DNA of 64,000 bases from DATJLY01 sp963729295 (GCA_963729295.1 CAVSNJ010000026.1:62001-126000); one strand, 5' to 3'. Shown: positions 16,371-26,277, counted from the stretch's first letter. Translations and numbers: made by a program. The notes: generated by a model not told the origin, from the letters alone.

Positions 16371-17477
16371 ATGAAATTTTGGCGTGTTGCCAGCCTGGCG
16401 TTGGCTTTCAGCCTCGTCGGTGCGGCGAGCCAGGCTCAGACGATGAGCAGCCCCAATGGCGCCCCGGGCAGCTACTACCTCCGGCTCGAGGGCGGCTGGA
16501 ACCACGAGCCCCAGGGCTTGGAATTCAATGGAAATCCGCCCGCGGCCGGCGGCGACTCGAAGGAGGACGAGGGTTACATCGCCGGCGGCGCAGCAGGCTA
16601 TAACATCGGCCCCAGCCCGATCGGCAATCTCCGGATCGAGCTCAACCTCGATTACCGCGACAACGGCGTGAGCTCGATCGGTGTTCACGGCGCCACGGGC
16701 GCCGGGGGCAGCATCAACAGCCTCGCCGGCATGATCAACGGTCTCGTCGACACGCCGTACCAGTTCTGGGGCATCCGGCCCTATCTCGGCGCCGGCATCG
16801 GCCTCGTCAGCATGAATCTCGACAACATCACGGTCGCGGGCACGCCCGTCGCCAACGACCGCGACACGGTGCCTGCCCTCCAGGCCATGGCCGGGCTGCG
16901 CTACGACCTGAATTCGAATTGGTCCGCGAGCCTCGAATACCGCTTCCTCGATGGCTTCAACCCGAGATTCCACACCGTCAACAACTCGGCCATCGCGACG
17001 AGCGGCTATCGCAACCACAGCATCCTGCTCGGCGTGACCTATAATTTCGGCGCGCCGCCGCCGCCGCCGCCGCCGGTGCAACCGGCCGTCGCGCCCGCCC
17101 CGATGCCGCCGCCCGCGCCGCCGGCCGCCGCGACCGTGCCGCCCGGACAGTTCTTCATCGTGTTCTTCGACTTCGACAAGTCGACGATCACCGAAGCCGG
17201 CCGCCAGGTGCTCGACGCCGCCGCCACCGCGTTCGCGCAGAACAAGCCCGTCCGCATCGAGCTCACCGGCTACACCGACACGATGGGCACCCAGCAATAC
17301 AATCTCGGCCTGTCCGAGCGGCGCGCCGTCGCCGTGCGCAACTACCTCAGCGCGCATGGCGTGCCGCCGACCGCGATGGACGTGGCGTGGAAGGGCAAGC
17401 AAGATCTGCGCGTCCAGACGCCGGACGGCGTGCGCGAGCCGCAGAACCGGCGCGTAGAAATCGTCATACCGCGATAG
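16371..17477 (+). CDS. OmpA-like outer-membrane porin with peptidoglycan-binding domain
   Basis: A 368-residue protein in three parts. A signal peptide (MKFWRVASLALAFSLVGAASQA) is followed by an N-terminal beta-barrel of roughly 210 residues, rich in alternating aromatic strands (SYYLRLEGGWNHEP; ASLEYRFLDGF). Next comes a proline-rich hinge (residues about 227-252, with a run of seven prolines), then an OmpA C-terminal domain with FIVFFDFDKSTIT, ELTGYTDTMG and LSERRAVAVRNYL. The last domain binds diaminopimelate in peptidoglycan and ties the outer membrane to the cell wall. It is a single-gene unit with its own strong ribosome binding site and terminator, which fits an abundant outer-membrane protein. 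Confidence 0.93.
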   Translation: MKFWRVASLALAFSLVGAASQAQTMSSPNGAPGSYYLRLEGGWNHEPQGLEFNGNPPAAGGDSKEDEGYIAGGAAGYNIGPSPIGNLRIELNLDYRDNGVSSIGVHGATGAGGSINSLAGMINGLVDTPYQFWGIRPYLGAGIGLVSMNLDNITVAGTPVANDRDTVPALQAMAGLRYDLNSNWSASLEYRFLDGFNPRFHTVNNSAIATSGYRNHSILLGVTYNFGAPPPPPPPVQPAVAPAPMPPPAPPAAATVPPGQFFIVFFDFDKSTITEAGRQVLDAAATAFAQNKPVRIELTGYTDTMGTQQYNLGLSERRAVAVRNYLSAHGVPPTAMDVAWKGKQDLRVQTPDGVREPQNRRVEIVIPR

Positions 17478-17492
17478 CGGAAGGACCTTCGG

Positions 17493-17526
17493 AGCCCCTC
17501 CCCGTTCCGCGGGGAGGGGCTTTTTA
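17493..17526 (+). terminator. Rho-independent terminator of the OmpA-like gene
   Basis: A 12-base-pair stem (AGCCCCTCCCCG at 17493-17504 paired with CGGGGAGGGGCT at 17510-17521) with a 5-base loop, running into TTTTTA. It lies 15 bases after the porin stop. The T-run overlaps the stop codon of the convergent VOC gene. Confidence 0.9.
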
Positions 17527-17889
17527 TTGCGCGCGCTGCTCCATGAGCTCGAGCCGGTTGCCGAACGGGTCGTCGAGGAAGATGCGCAGATACCCGTCGA
17601 GCGGATCGTCGTCGACGATGCGGCAGCCCGCCGCGCGCGCGCGATCCGCATAAGCCGCGAGACCGGCAACCAGAAGCGCCGGATGCGCCTTCTTCGCCGG
17701 CCGGAATTCGGCCTCGACGCCCAAATGGAGATTGAGGGCGCCGGCTTTGAACCACACGCCGCCGCGCGCCGCGAGCTCGGGCGGCTTCACCACCTCGTCG
17801 AAGCCGAGGACGCCGCGATAGAAGGCACGCGCCCGTTCCTCGCCGCCCGGCGGCATGGCGAGCTGCACATGGTCGAAGCCGAGGATCAT
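17524..17889 (-). CDS. VOC-family (glyoxalase/bleomycin-resistance-like) protein
   Basis: A 121-residue single VOC module. It starts with the metal-site strand MILGFDHVQLAMP (His7), continues with ARAFYRGVLGFDEVVKP, a second ligand strand ALNLHLGVE and the terminal IFLDDPFGNRLELMEQ (glutamate ligand). The set His, His, Glu fits a metal-dependent lyase or dioxygenase, but the substrate is unknown. ATG at 17889 is preferred because it gives the family N-terminus and overlaps the stop of the DUF2442 gene. It is the last gene of a five-gene minus-strand operon. Confidence 0.85.
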   Translation of the reverse strand: MILGFDHVQLAMPPGGEERARAFYRGVLGFDEVVKPPELAARGGVWFKAGALNLHLGVEAEFRPAKKAHPALLVAGLAAYADRARAAGCRIVDDDPLDGYLRIFLDDPFGNRLELMEQRAQ

Positions 17890-18185
17890 GCGGCCGGTCG
17901 CCCACGACCGTGCGGCTTTGCACCATAATCCCGCGTGAGCTCGTCCGGGAAGGCGCGGTACCGGAGACTGTCGGCGTGCAATTCGAACTGGTCGCTCCAC
18001 CGTAGAACTTCGCCGCTCTCGACGATCGCAAGCGCCGAAGCGAACAGCTTGGCATTGCGGAACGGAGCTGCGATCTCGGCGGACTTGACTATATCTGCGA
18101 GATCGACGCGCGCCTCGCGACCGTCCTCAAAGCGCAAGTCGAGCGTGAAATCCTCATTGGCGCGAGCTTGAGAAATACGATGCAT
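17886..18185 (-). CDS. DUF2442-domain protein
   Basis: A 99-residue small protein. The core FTLDLRFEDGREARVDLADIV...PFRNAKLFASALAIVESGEV...WSDQFELHADSLRY follows the DUF2442 pattern: a strand pair, an aspartate-leucine turn, then W-x-x-x-x-x-L-x-x-D-x-L near the end. The function of the family is unknown; some members carry an extra helix-turn-helix and all are small. It lies 3 bases after a DUF4160 gene. DUF4160 and DUF2442 genes often sit side by side, which has led to the idea of a toxin-antitoxin-like pair. Its stop overlaps the VOC start (ATGA). Confidence 0.8.
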   Translation of the reverse strand: MHRISQARANEDFTLDLRFEDGREARVDLADIVKSAEIAAPFRNAKLFASALAIVESGEVLRWSDQFELHADSLRYRAFPDELTRDYGAKPHGRGRPAA

Positions 18186-18188
18186 GCC

Positions 18189-18449
18189 TTAGTCCTCGAT
18201 CCTGCCGATCGGCCGGCCACGGGCCGCCTCATCCCAAATCCGAACCAGCCGCTCGCGATGTCCCGCGATCCATCCCTGCAGGCGCCTTAGAATCGCGGGT
18301 CTGATCGTACCTTGCGCCTCGAGAACCCGCGCGTCCGCAATCGCAAGCTTAAGGCGAAAGTCAGGCCCGAATGCATGGACATGCGCCGGGTGATGATCGA
18401 ACGGAAATATCATAATGCGTATCCCATCGACCACCGCAATCGTCGGCAC
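18189..18449 (-). CDS. DUF4160-domain protein
   Basis: An 86-residue protein from GTG at 18449, reading VPTIAVVDGIRIMIFPFDHHPAHVHA, the hallmark of DUF4160: an extended strand with the D-H-x-P-x-H-V-H-A cluster. The second half (ILRRLQGWIAGHRERLVRIWDEA) is a helix like that of other members. The histidine cluster may bind a metal or act in catalysis; no activity is established. The start follows the monooxygenase stop by 8 bases. The frame is open upstream into the monooxygenase gene, but the family begins at this P-T-I. It is paired with the DUF2442 gene. Confidence 0.8.
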   Translation of the reverse strand: MPTIAVVDGIRIMIFPFDHHPAHVHAFGPDFRLKLAIADARVLEAQGTIRPAILRRLQGWIAGHRERLVRIWDEAARGRPIGRIED

Positions 18450-18457
18450 CGCCGCGC

Positions 18458-19648
18458 TTACTCCGCCGCCGCGGCGGCCGCGGCCGGCTGCTTCAGCTCT
18501 TTCAAGCGCGGCATCACCTCCTTGGCGAAGAGGCTGAGGCTGTCGACCGTGTCGGCGTGCGCAAGGTGGCCAGCCTGTCCCATCATCAGGAGATTGCCGA
18601 GCCCGCCGCAATGCTCGGTGAAATCGGCGATCTGGCGATAGACCTGATCGGGCGTGCCGCAGAACATCACGGCCGCGTCGATCAGCTCCTGCACCGAGGC
18701 GGTCGCCATGTTCACGACGCGGCCATCCTTGGTGAAGCTGCGCGGCGGCGTCTTTCCTTGCAGGAGCCGCGCATTGTCCTCGGCCGAGATGAAGCCGGGC
18801 GGATTGCGGAACTGGGGTGCCACGATCGCCGAGGTGCGCGGATATCCCGCGACCAGCTCGCCGCGCCGGCGCGCTTCCGCCTCGCTCGTGGCGATGCCGA
18901 CGAGCGCCAGATAGGCGAAGCGGTCGGGCGGCGGCGGCTCCTTCCGGCCGGCCGCGTGCCAGCCTTCGCGATAGGCGTCGTAGAGCGCGCGCGTGGCATA
19001 GCCGCTGCCGAGCGTCGCCATGACATAGCCTTTCTGGCCGAGGACGCGCGCGTTGGTGCGGCTCGAGGTCGTGCTCCACACCGGCGGGTGCGGCTGCTGA
19101 TAGGGCCGCGGCCAGATGTTGACGTGGCGATAGTGGAAGAACTGGCCCTCCCAGTTGAACGGCTCGTCGTGGCTCGTCATCGCCTTGATGATGAAGTCGT
19201 GCGCCTCCCAGAACCGCTCCATGATGAAGACCGGATTGGTGTTGGCGACCGGGATCTCGTAGGGCACGCCCTTGACGAAGCCCATCTCGAGCCGGCCGCG
19301 CGAGACGACGTCGATGGTCGAAAGCTCTTCGGCGCAGCGCAGCGGATCGGGCCGGTGCCCGATCGGATAACCCAGCACGAGAATCCGCGCGCGCTTCGTC
19401 TCGCGTGCCAGCACCGACAAGGTCACGATCACGGTCGAGGCCATGCAGGTCGCCGTCGAGTGATGCTCGTTCACCATGATGTCGAAGCCGAGCTCGTCGG
19501 CGAGCTGCCATTCGTCGTAATAGCGATGGAACCGCTCGGCCGCGATCTTGGGATCGAGGATGCGATTGGGCAGCACGACGCGGAGCGAGCCTTGATGCTG
19601 GTCCCAAGCCTCGGGATAGGCCTGCTCGGTGAAGTGGAAGACTTTCAT
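18458..19648 (-). CDS. Luciferase-like (LLM-class) flavin-dependent monooxygenase
   Basis: A 396-residue TIM-barrel flavin enzyme of the bacterial luciferase superfamily. It uses FMNH2 and oxygen. The N-terminal strand MKVFHFTEQAYPEAW, the EHHSTATCMAST loop, ILVLGYPIGHRPDPLRCAEELSTIDVVSRGRLEMGFVKG (cofactor region) and QPHPPVWSTTSS are typical of the LLM class that acts on alkanals, terpenes or aromatic derivatives. The C-terminus ends in an alanine run. ATG at 19648 overlaps the stop of the upstream alpha/beta hydrolase (ATGA), so the two are translationally coupled. The substrate cannot be named. Confidence 0.9.
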   Translation of the reverse strand: MKVFHFTEQAYPEAWDQHQGSLRVVLPNRILDPKIAAERFHRYYDEWQLADELGFDIMVNEHHSTATCMASTVIVTLSVLARETKRARILVLGYPIGHRPDPLRCAEELSTIDVVSRGRLEMGFVKGVPYEIPVANTNPVFIMERFWEAHDFIIKAMTSHDEPFNWEGQFFHYRHVNIWPRPYQQPHPPVWSTTSSRTNARVLGQKGYVMATLGSGYATRALYDAYREGWHAAGRKEPPPPDRFAYLALVGIATSEAEARRRGELVAGYPRTSAIVAPQFRNPPGFISAEDNARLLQGKTPPRSFTKDGRVVNMATASVQELIDAAVMFCGTPDQVYRQIADFTEHCGGLGNLLMMGQAGHLAHADTVDSLSLFAKEVMPRLKELKQPAAAAAAAE

Positions 19649-20424
19649 GGCGCGGTCTCCGCAAAAGCCAGAACGCGGGAGGCGAACGCGTCGGGCTTTT
19701 CCACATGGGGGAAATGCCCGGCGCCCGCCAGAAGCTCGAAGCGCGCGGACGGGAGCGCGGCGGCATAGGCCTTGCCGTAATCGGGGCTCACGATGCGATC
19801 GGCCTCGCCCCACAGCACGAGCGTGGGCACATGAACCCGATGCAGGCGCTGCTTCAGCTTGGGATCGTGCATGTAGGGCTGCCAGCCATAGCGCGCCATC
19901 GCCTCGCGATTGCGCGCGATCGGTAAAAGGTCCGCCTCGGACATGGCTTTGTAGTCGCGTTTGCCCGCCTCGGGATCGGCATAGGCGCGGGCCAGAAAAT
20001 CCGCCTCGCTCATGGCGAACATGTCGGCGATGTCGCGCTGATCGCGCGCGCCCACCTTGATGCCGAGCGCGTCGGCGAGGACGAGGCGGGCGATGCGCGC
20101 GCAGGATTTGACGGCGATCTCGGCCGCGATCCAGCCGCCGAACGAGACGCCGACGAGGATCGCATTCTCGAGCCGAAGCTCGTCCATCAGGTCGAGATAG
20201 AAATAAGCGAGATCGTCGATGGTGGTCATGTCCTTCGGCTGCTCGGAGCGGCCGAAGCCGGGATGAGACGGCGCGATGACGCGCGCCTTGGCGGCGAGGC
20301 GCTCGAGCACGGGCGCGTCGGGCGCGACGCCGATGCCGGGATGGAGGAAAAGGATCGGCGCGCCGGTGCCCGTCTCGTTCCACTCGACGCGGACGCCCGC
20401 GACCGTCCTCAGCTCCTCGGCCAA
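19645..20424 (-). CDS. Alpha/beta-fold hydrolase
   Basis: A 259-residue serine hydrolase. Motifs: oxyanion region FLHPGIG, nucleophile elbow GVSFGGW (Ser), LWGEADRIVSP (acid) and GAGHFPHVEKP (His), so the Ser-Asp-His triad is complete. The overall pattern (HPGFGRSEQP early; LVLADALG after the elbow) is that of meta-cleavage product hydrolases and related C-C hydrolases. TTG at 20424 is selected because GGGAGGA lies 6 bases upstream and it gives a normal N-terminus. It is the first gene of the minus-strand operon with the LLM monooxygenase. Confidence 0.85.
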   Translation of the reverse strand: MAEELRTVAGVRVEWNETGTGAPILFLHPGIGVAPDAPVLERLAAKARVIAPSHPGFGRSEQPKDMTTIDDLAYFYLDLMDELRLENAILVGVSFGGWIAAEIAVKSCARIARLVLADALGIKVGARDQRDIADMFAMSEADFLARAYADPEAGKRDYKAMSEADLLPIARNREAMARYGWQPYMHDPKLKQRLHRVHVPTLVLWGEADRIVSPDYGKAYAAALPSARFELLAGAGHFPHVEKPDAFASRVLAFAETAP

Positions 20425-20816
20425 GCCCGTCCTCCCGTTTCTTCGCTCCGTTCTATGCCGGGCATTTCGGCCTGTCACCCCCGGTGTGCGAAGCCCTGAC
20501 CCGCGCCGGACCGGCCGGGCGCGCGGGCCGAAAAATCAAGCCTTTGAAATTACCCAGTTAAATTGGGTTCGCTCGGTGAAATTGGCGAAAGGCCCCACCT
20601 CTCCGTCGACCGCACGCGGTCGACCCCGCGCAGCGGAAGGGTGACGTGGGGTGAGCGCCGTCGCGTCCATCGGTCAATTTGGGTTCGTTCCGCAAAATCG
20701 CTCCGCCGCAACTTCGGTTTGCCGCTGCGCGGGCGGGCCTTTACTGTTGCGGCAAAGGCGGCGCGCCAAGCGCCGCCATTCGTGGAGGACCGGATGCGGC
20801 GACGGACGCGCGCGCC
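20425..20816. repeat. 392-base non-coding spacer with direct and inverted repeats
   Basis: This divergent spacer holds no gene that I can support. Two imperfect direct repeats are present: AATTGGGTTCGCTCGG at 20561-20576 and AATTTGGGTTCGTTCC at 20676-20691, each followed by an A-rich end. Between them is a 9-base inverted repeat GTCGACCGC / GCGGTCGAC (20605-20613 and 20616-20624), and an outer CCCCAC / GTGGGG pair (20593-20598, 20646-20651). The layout suggests a short mobile or dispersed repeat, with promoters for the two divergent operons somewhere around it. Confidence 0.5.
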
Positions 20817-21716
20817 ATGACCTTGGCGCTCTTCATCGAGCAGCTTTTCAACGGCGTGCAGTTCGGCCTCATGCTGTTCCTGATGGCGGTCGGCGTGACG
20901 CTCGTCTTCGGCATCATGCGCGTCATCAACCTGGCGCACGGCTCGCTCTTCATGGTGGGCGGTTACCTGCTCGTCGCGTGCCTCGGCGCGACCGGATCCT
21001 ACTGGCTCGCCGTGCCGCTCGCGGTCTTGGGCACGGTCGCGGTCGGCGCCGCGATGGAGGTGCTGGTGCTGCGGCCGCTTTATGGCCGCGGCCATCTCGA
21101 CCAGGTGCTCGCGACATTCGGCCTCACCATGTTCTTCAACGAGGCGGTGGTGGTGATCTGGGGGCGATTGCCGTTGAACATCACCATTCCGGGCCCGCTC
21201 GACGGCTCGATCGAGATCTTTCCGCACGTGCACTACCCGGTCTATCGCCTCGCCATCACCGGCGCGGCGATCGTGTGCGGCGCGATCCTCTATGTCGTCA
21301 TGGTGCACACGCGGCTGGGCGCCCTGATCCGCGCCGGATCGGACAAGCGCGAGATGGTCGAGGCGCTGGGCGTCAATATCGGCTTCCTCTACACCGCCGT
21401 CTTTGGCCTGGGCGCCGCCTTCGCGGGCTTCGCCGGGATGCTGACCGGGCCGCTCCTCTCGGTCGAGACCGGAATGGGCGATCCGATCCTGATCCTCACC
21501 CTTGTGTGCATCGTCATCGGCGGCTCGGGCTCGATCAAAGGCGCGCTCGCGGGCTCGCTCATCATCGGCATCTTCGACACCTTCTCGCGCGTCCTCCTGC
21601 CGCAGATCGTGGGCTTGACCGCGGGGACGGCCGTCGTCGGCATGGCGGATTACGTGCTGATGGCGTTGGTGCTCATCTTCAGCCGCACCGGCCTCTTCGC
21701 GGCCCACCGGGGCTGA
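20817..21716 (+). CDS. Branched-chain amino acid-type ABC transporter permease (LivH-like)
   Basis: A 299-residue inner-membrane permease with about eight hydrophobic segments. It has the LivH hallmarks GIMRVINLAHGSLFMVGGY near the N-terminus, LGALIRAGSDKREMVEALGVNI (the cytoplasmic coupling loop) and CIVIGGSGSIKGALAGSLIIG near the end. It forms the membrane channel with LivM and is driven by LivG and LivF. The ATG at 20817 gives the normal N-terminus MTLALFIEQLFNG. It is the first gene of a four-gene unit. Besides amino acids, such systems import aromatic acids and amides. Confidence 0.92.
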   Translation: MTLALFIEQLFNGVQFGLMLFLMAVGVTLVFGIMRVINLAHGSLFMVGGYLLVACLGATGSYWLAVPLAVLGTVAVGAAMEVLVLRPLYGRGHLDQVLATFGLTMFFNEAVVVIWGRLPLNITIPGPLDGSIEIFPHVHYPVYRLAITGAAIVCGAILYVVMVHTRLGALIRAGSDKREMVEALGVNIGFLYTAVFGLGAAFAGFAGMLTGPLLSVETGMGDPILILTLVCIVIGGSGSIKGALAGSLIIGIFDTFSRVLLPQIVGLTAGTAVVGMADYVLMALVLIFSRTGLFAAHRG

Positions 21717-21717
21717 G

Positions 21718-22692
21718 ATGGGTCTCTCGCGCCGCACGGTCCTGCATCTCGTGCTGCTCGCCGCGGCGCTCGCCGTGCCGCTCTCGGGTGACATCTACTA
21801 CACGCGCTTTGCGACGCAGATCGCGATGTACGGCATGGCGGCCGTGTCGTGCGACCTGCTGCTCGGCTATGGCGGGATGGTGACGTTCGGCCAGGCGGCG
21901 TTCTTCGGCGTCGGCGCCTACGCGACCGGCATGCTGACCGACGCCGGATTCCACGATGCGCTGATCGTTTGGCCGCTCGCGATCCTCGCCGCGATGCTGT
22001 TCGCGCTCGTCATCGGCGCGCTCTCGCTGCGCGCGCAAGGATTCCAGTTCATCATGGTGACGCTCGCCTTCGGGCAAATGACCTACTACATCGCCCAGGC
22101 GCTGCGCCCCTATGGCGGCGACAACGGCTTCACCATGCCGCGGCGCAACACGCTCGCCGGCATGAGCCTCGCCAACCACGTGATCCTCTATTACGTGACG
22201 CTGGCGCTCCTCGTCATCGTGCTGTTCCTCGCCTCGCGCCTCGTCCATTCGCAATTCGGCATGGTGATCCGCGGCCGGCGCGACAACGAGCGCCGCCTCG
22301 CCGCAATCGGCATCCCGCCGTTCCGCTACAAGCTCGCGCTGTTCGTGATATCGGGCGCGATCGCGGGGCTCGCCGGCGCGCTGATGGCGAACCACGCGCG
22401 CTTCGTCTCGCCCGCGCTCCTCTCGTTCCAGGTGTCGGGCCAGTTCCTCGCGATGGTGATCCTGGGCTCGGCCGGGACGCTCATCGGCCCGGTGTTCGGC
22501 GCCGCGATCTATCTCGTCTTCCAGCAGGTGCTGTCGGACTATACCGACCACTGGATGATCTTCTTCGGGCCGCTCCTCGTCGCGCGCGTGCTGTTCGTGA
22601 AGGAGGGCGTGTGGGGCATGATCCTCCAGGCGCTGCGCGCGCACGAGCCCGCCCCGGCCCCGCTCCCCGCCGAGGAGGGCGCCGCGGAATGA
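21718..22692 (+). CDS. Branched-chain amino acid-type ABC transporter permease (LivM-like)
   Basis: A 324-residue membrane protein that begins 1 base after the livH-like stop. The LivM signature LLLGYGGMVTFGQAAFFGVGAY follows the second membrane segment, and the coupling loop MVIRGRRDNERRLAAIGI is near residue 190. FLAMVILGSAGTLIGPVFGAA lies in the last third. The C-terminal 15 residues are rich in alanine and proline. It partners the LivH-like permease. A 247-base gap separates it from the ATPase genes; I see no gene there. Confidence 0.92.
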   Translation: MGLSRRTVLHLVLLAAALAVPLSGDIYYTRFATQIAMYGMAAVSCDLLLGYGGMVTFGQAAFFGVGAYATGMLTDAGFHDALIVWPLAILAAMLFALVIGALSLRAQGFQFIMVTLAFGQMTYYIAQALRPYGGDNGFTMPRRNTLAGMSLANHVILYYVTLALLVIVLFLASRLVHSQFGMVIRGRRDNERRLAAIGIPPFRYKLALFVISGAIAGLAGALMANHARFVSPALLSFQVSGQFLAMVILGSAGTLIGPVFGAAIYLVFQQVLSDYTDHWMIFFGPLLVARVLFVKEGVWGMILQALRAHEPAPAPLPAEEGAAE

Positions 22693-22939
22693 GGCGATAT
22701 TCTCACTTCGCGCGATCCCATTCTTTCCTGAGGCCACGCTGCTTAGCCAAGCCGTCTCCGGTCTTGGCGATTCCTTTCGTCGCGTGCAGCAGACGCGCAA
22801 AACGGCGAGACGCTTCCGATTGCTGCCGCGTTCGCCTGTTCGGTCGCCGTGTGACCTCGCTCACCACCCCATCCGCCATCATCATCCGGACGGGAAGGTG
22901 TATCGCTCCCTTCGGCGCACGTCAAAAGGTCCTGCCCCG

Positions 22940-24392
<1,453 letters not shown>

Positions 24393-24444
24393 TCCGTCGT
24401 GTCCGCGCGCCGCGCCGCCTAATCTCCACCTCTCGCGCACGGCG

Positions 24445-25266
24445 TCAGGGATTTGGCGGCGTTTTGAACTTATCGAGAAGCGCCGCAAAATTTCGCGCCA
24501 GCGCCGCGCGATTTGCCTCCTGCTGCGACTGCCACTGCTCGCGCGGGAGAAATCGCGGCTGGAATTCCTTGTCGTAGGGCACCTCGACCGTTCGGCCAAA
24601 TTGGCCCGGCTGCGGCGGCACCTCGGTTTCGGGCTCCCCTTGATGCTTCTTGAGGGAATATTGCGTTTCCTCGAGGCCGAACCGGCAGAGATAATTGTCG
24701 TTGCCGCGCAGCGTCGCCGTCTTCGTCTCGAGCCCGAGCGCGGCGACGATGATGTTGTTCCGCGTGACCACGGGGGCGTCGGCCGCCGCGCGCAGTTCAT
24801 CGCGGTACTGCATGAGGATCGTCTCGTAATGACGCCCAGGCGCGGACTTGTCGGCGCATTTGACGCCGTCGACGGCGACCAGCGCCAGCGAATAGAGCGC
24901 CATCATGCTGGCCGTGTCCTTCAAACCGGCAAATTGCGGACTGTGCGTTCCGACCAGCCAAAGCAGGCGCGAATAAAGCAGCGGAACGACGACGCTGCCG
25001 CCGGCCAACGTCCGATCCTTGGCCCATCCGAGCCCCGCGAGAAGCTGTGACTTAGCTTTCGGCGCGAGCAAGTCACGGCCCAGTCCGATGAAGTCGTGGT
25101 CCGCCAATAATTGATCCCAGTGTGCGTCGAGGGCGGCTCGCTCCTGCGCCGTGGGGCCGTTCGCGGCGCCCGGCGCGCCTTGAGCAGCGCTTGGTCCGAT
25201 TTGCCACGCGGCCGCGACCAAGAGGCCGAGCAGGAAAAATGTGCGCGCGAAGAGATGCCGCGACAT
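24445..25266 (-). CDS. Secreted or periplasmic protein of unknown function
   Basis: A 273-residue protein with a signal peptide (RTFFLLGLLVAAAWQIGPSAA, then QGAPG). I do not recognise a family. The mature part looks largely helical, with two cysteines (VDGVKCADKSAP and NYLCRFGLE) that could form a disulfide, and a charged, glutamine-rich C-terminus (REQWQSQQEANRAALARNF). ATG at 25266 is preferred over the GTG at 25272. It lies 18 bases downstream of the FAH-family gene on the same strand, so co-transcription is likely, and it converges with the livF-like gene. Confidence 0.72.
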   Translation of the reverse strand: MSRHLFARTFFLLGLLVAAAWQIGPSAAQGAPGAANGPTAQERAALDAHWDQLLADHDFIGLGRDLLAPKAKSQLLAGLGWAKDRTLAGGSVVVPLLYSRLLWLVGTHSPQFAGLKDTASMMALYSLALVAVDGVKCADKSAPGRHYETILMQYRDELRAAADAPVVTRNNIIVAALGLETKTATLRGNDNYLCRFGLEETQYSLKKHQGEPETEVPPQPGQFGRTVEVPYDKEFQPRFLPREQWQSQQEANRAALARNFAALLDKFKTPPNP

Positions 25267-25284
25267 GAACACCCGGTTGGCCGG

Positions 25285-26202
25285 CTATTCGAGCCGCGTC
25301 GGGTCGGCGACGATCGGGTTGCGCAAGACGCCGAGGCCGCTCATCTCGACCTCGCACAGATCGCCCGGCTTCATGCGCGTGCGGCCGGGGATGCGCTTCG
25401 AATCCCACGGCGTCGGCTGATAGCCCGCGGGCGGATGGAGCGCGCCGGGCGTGCCCATCACGATCACGTCGCCGGCGCGCAGCAAATATCCGGTCGAGAG
25501 GTAATGGATCACCTGCTCGACCGAGAACAGCATGTCGTCGAGCGAGGATTTCTGCTTCTCGACGCCGTTCAGCCTCGTGATGACGGTGTGCGACGGCGGC
25601 AGCCCAAATTCGTCCGCCGTCATCAGCCACGGCCCGAACGAGCCCGAGCGCTCGAAATTCTTGCCGAGGCCGAATTGCCGGTTATGACCCTGGAATTCGC
25701 GCACCGAGCCTTCGTTGTAGCAGGCATATCCCGCGACGTGGCGCAGCGCGCCCTTGACCGGGATGTGGCGGCCGGGTGTGCCAATCACCACCGCGAGCTC
25801 GCCCTCGTAGTCGAAGGTCTCGGCGACGCGCGGATCGGGGCACCAGAGCGGCTCCAAATGGCCGACCACCGAGCACGGCATGCGCATGAAGATCTGCGGA
25901 TACTCCTTCGAGGTGGTGAGGCCCGTCTCCTCGATATGCGCCTTGAAGTTCAAGGCGAGCGCCCAGGTCGCGTGCGGCTCGGAAATGACCGGGTCGAGGC
26001 TCACCTGGTCGAAGCGGAAATCGGGATCGCGCCCTTTCGCCGCCGCCTCGACCGATTTGAGCGCGGCCGGCCCCAGTTCGAGGATCGCCTTCAGCGAGGA
26101 CGGCAAATCGGGCGCCGCGCGCCGCAACGAGACGAAGCGCAGATCGTCGACCATGACTCCGACGCCCTCATGGTCGCGCGTGTGATAGGAGACGAGCCGC
26201 AT
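25285..26202 (-). CDS. Fumarylacetoacetate hydrolase (FAH)-family protein
   Basis: A 305-residue protein of the FAH superfamily, which includes fumarylpyruvate hydrolases, 2-keto-4-pentenoate hydratases and homoprotocatechuate-pathway isomerases. The metal-binding acidic residues are in FDYEGELAVVIG, and the catalytic core contains GYACYNEGSVREFQ, DMLFSVEQVIHYLS and GDVIVMGTPGA. The small N-terminal domain (MRLVSYHTRDHEGVGV) is usual for this group. The substrate is not predictable. Its neighbours include other enzymes of ring cleavage, which suggests a late step in an aromatic pathway. Confidence 0.9.
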   Translation of the reverse strand: MRLVSYHTRDHEGVGVMVDDLRFVSLRRAAPDLPSSLKAILELGPAALKSVEAAAKGRDPDFRFDQVSLDPVISEPHATWALALNFKAHIEETGLTTSKEYPQIFMRMPCSVVGHLEPLWCPDPRVAETFDYEGELAVVIGTPGRHIPVKGALRHVAGYACYNEGSVREFQGHNRQFGLGKNFERSGSFGPWLMTADEFGLPPSHTVITRLNGVEKQKSSLDDMLFSVEQVIHYLSTGYLLRAGDVIVMGTPGALHPPAGYQPTPWDSKRIPGRTRMKPGDLCEVEMSGLGVLRNPIVADPTRLE

Positions 26203-26229
26203 ATGATGTCCTCCACGTTCTTATCCGTC

Positions 26230-26249
26230 GTTCCCGCGCAAGCGGGAAC
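26230..26249. repeat. Palindromic repeat downstream of the GHKL gene
   Basis: GTTCCCGC, loop GCAA, GCGGGAAC: a perfect 8-base stem, followed by CCAGG. This form is typical of short dispersed palindromes in alphaproteobacterial genomes. No T-run follows, so I do not call it a terminator. Confidence 0.6.
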
Positions 26250-26277
26250 CCAGGGCAAGCGACGTGCCGGCACCGCA

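Noticed and set aside
17524..17889. Assigning the small VOC protein as glyoxalase I or a resistance protein
   Set aside because: Single VOC modules of this size cover many activities. The ligand pattern is visible, but nothing in the sequence selects a substrate.
18458..20383. One 641-codon fusion of the alpha/beta hydrolase region with the monooxygenase
   Set aside because: The monooxygenase frame stays open upstream, but hydrolase motifs are read in another frame, and the ATG at 19648 with its ATGA overlap is the natural start.
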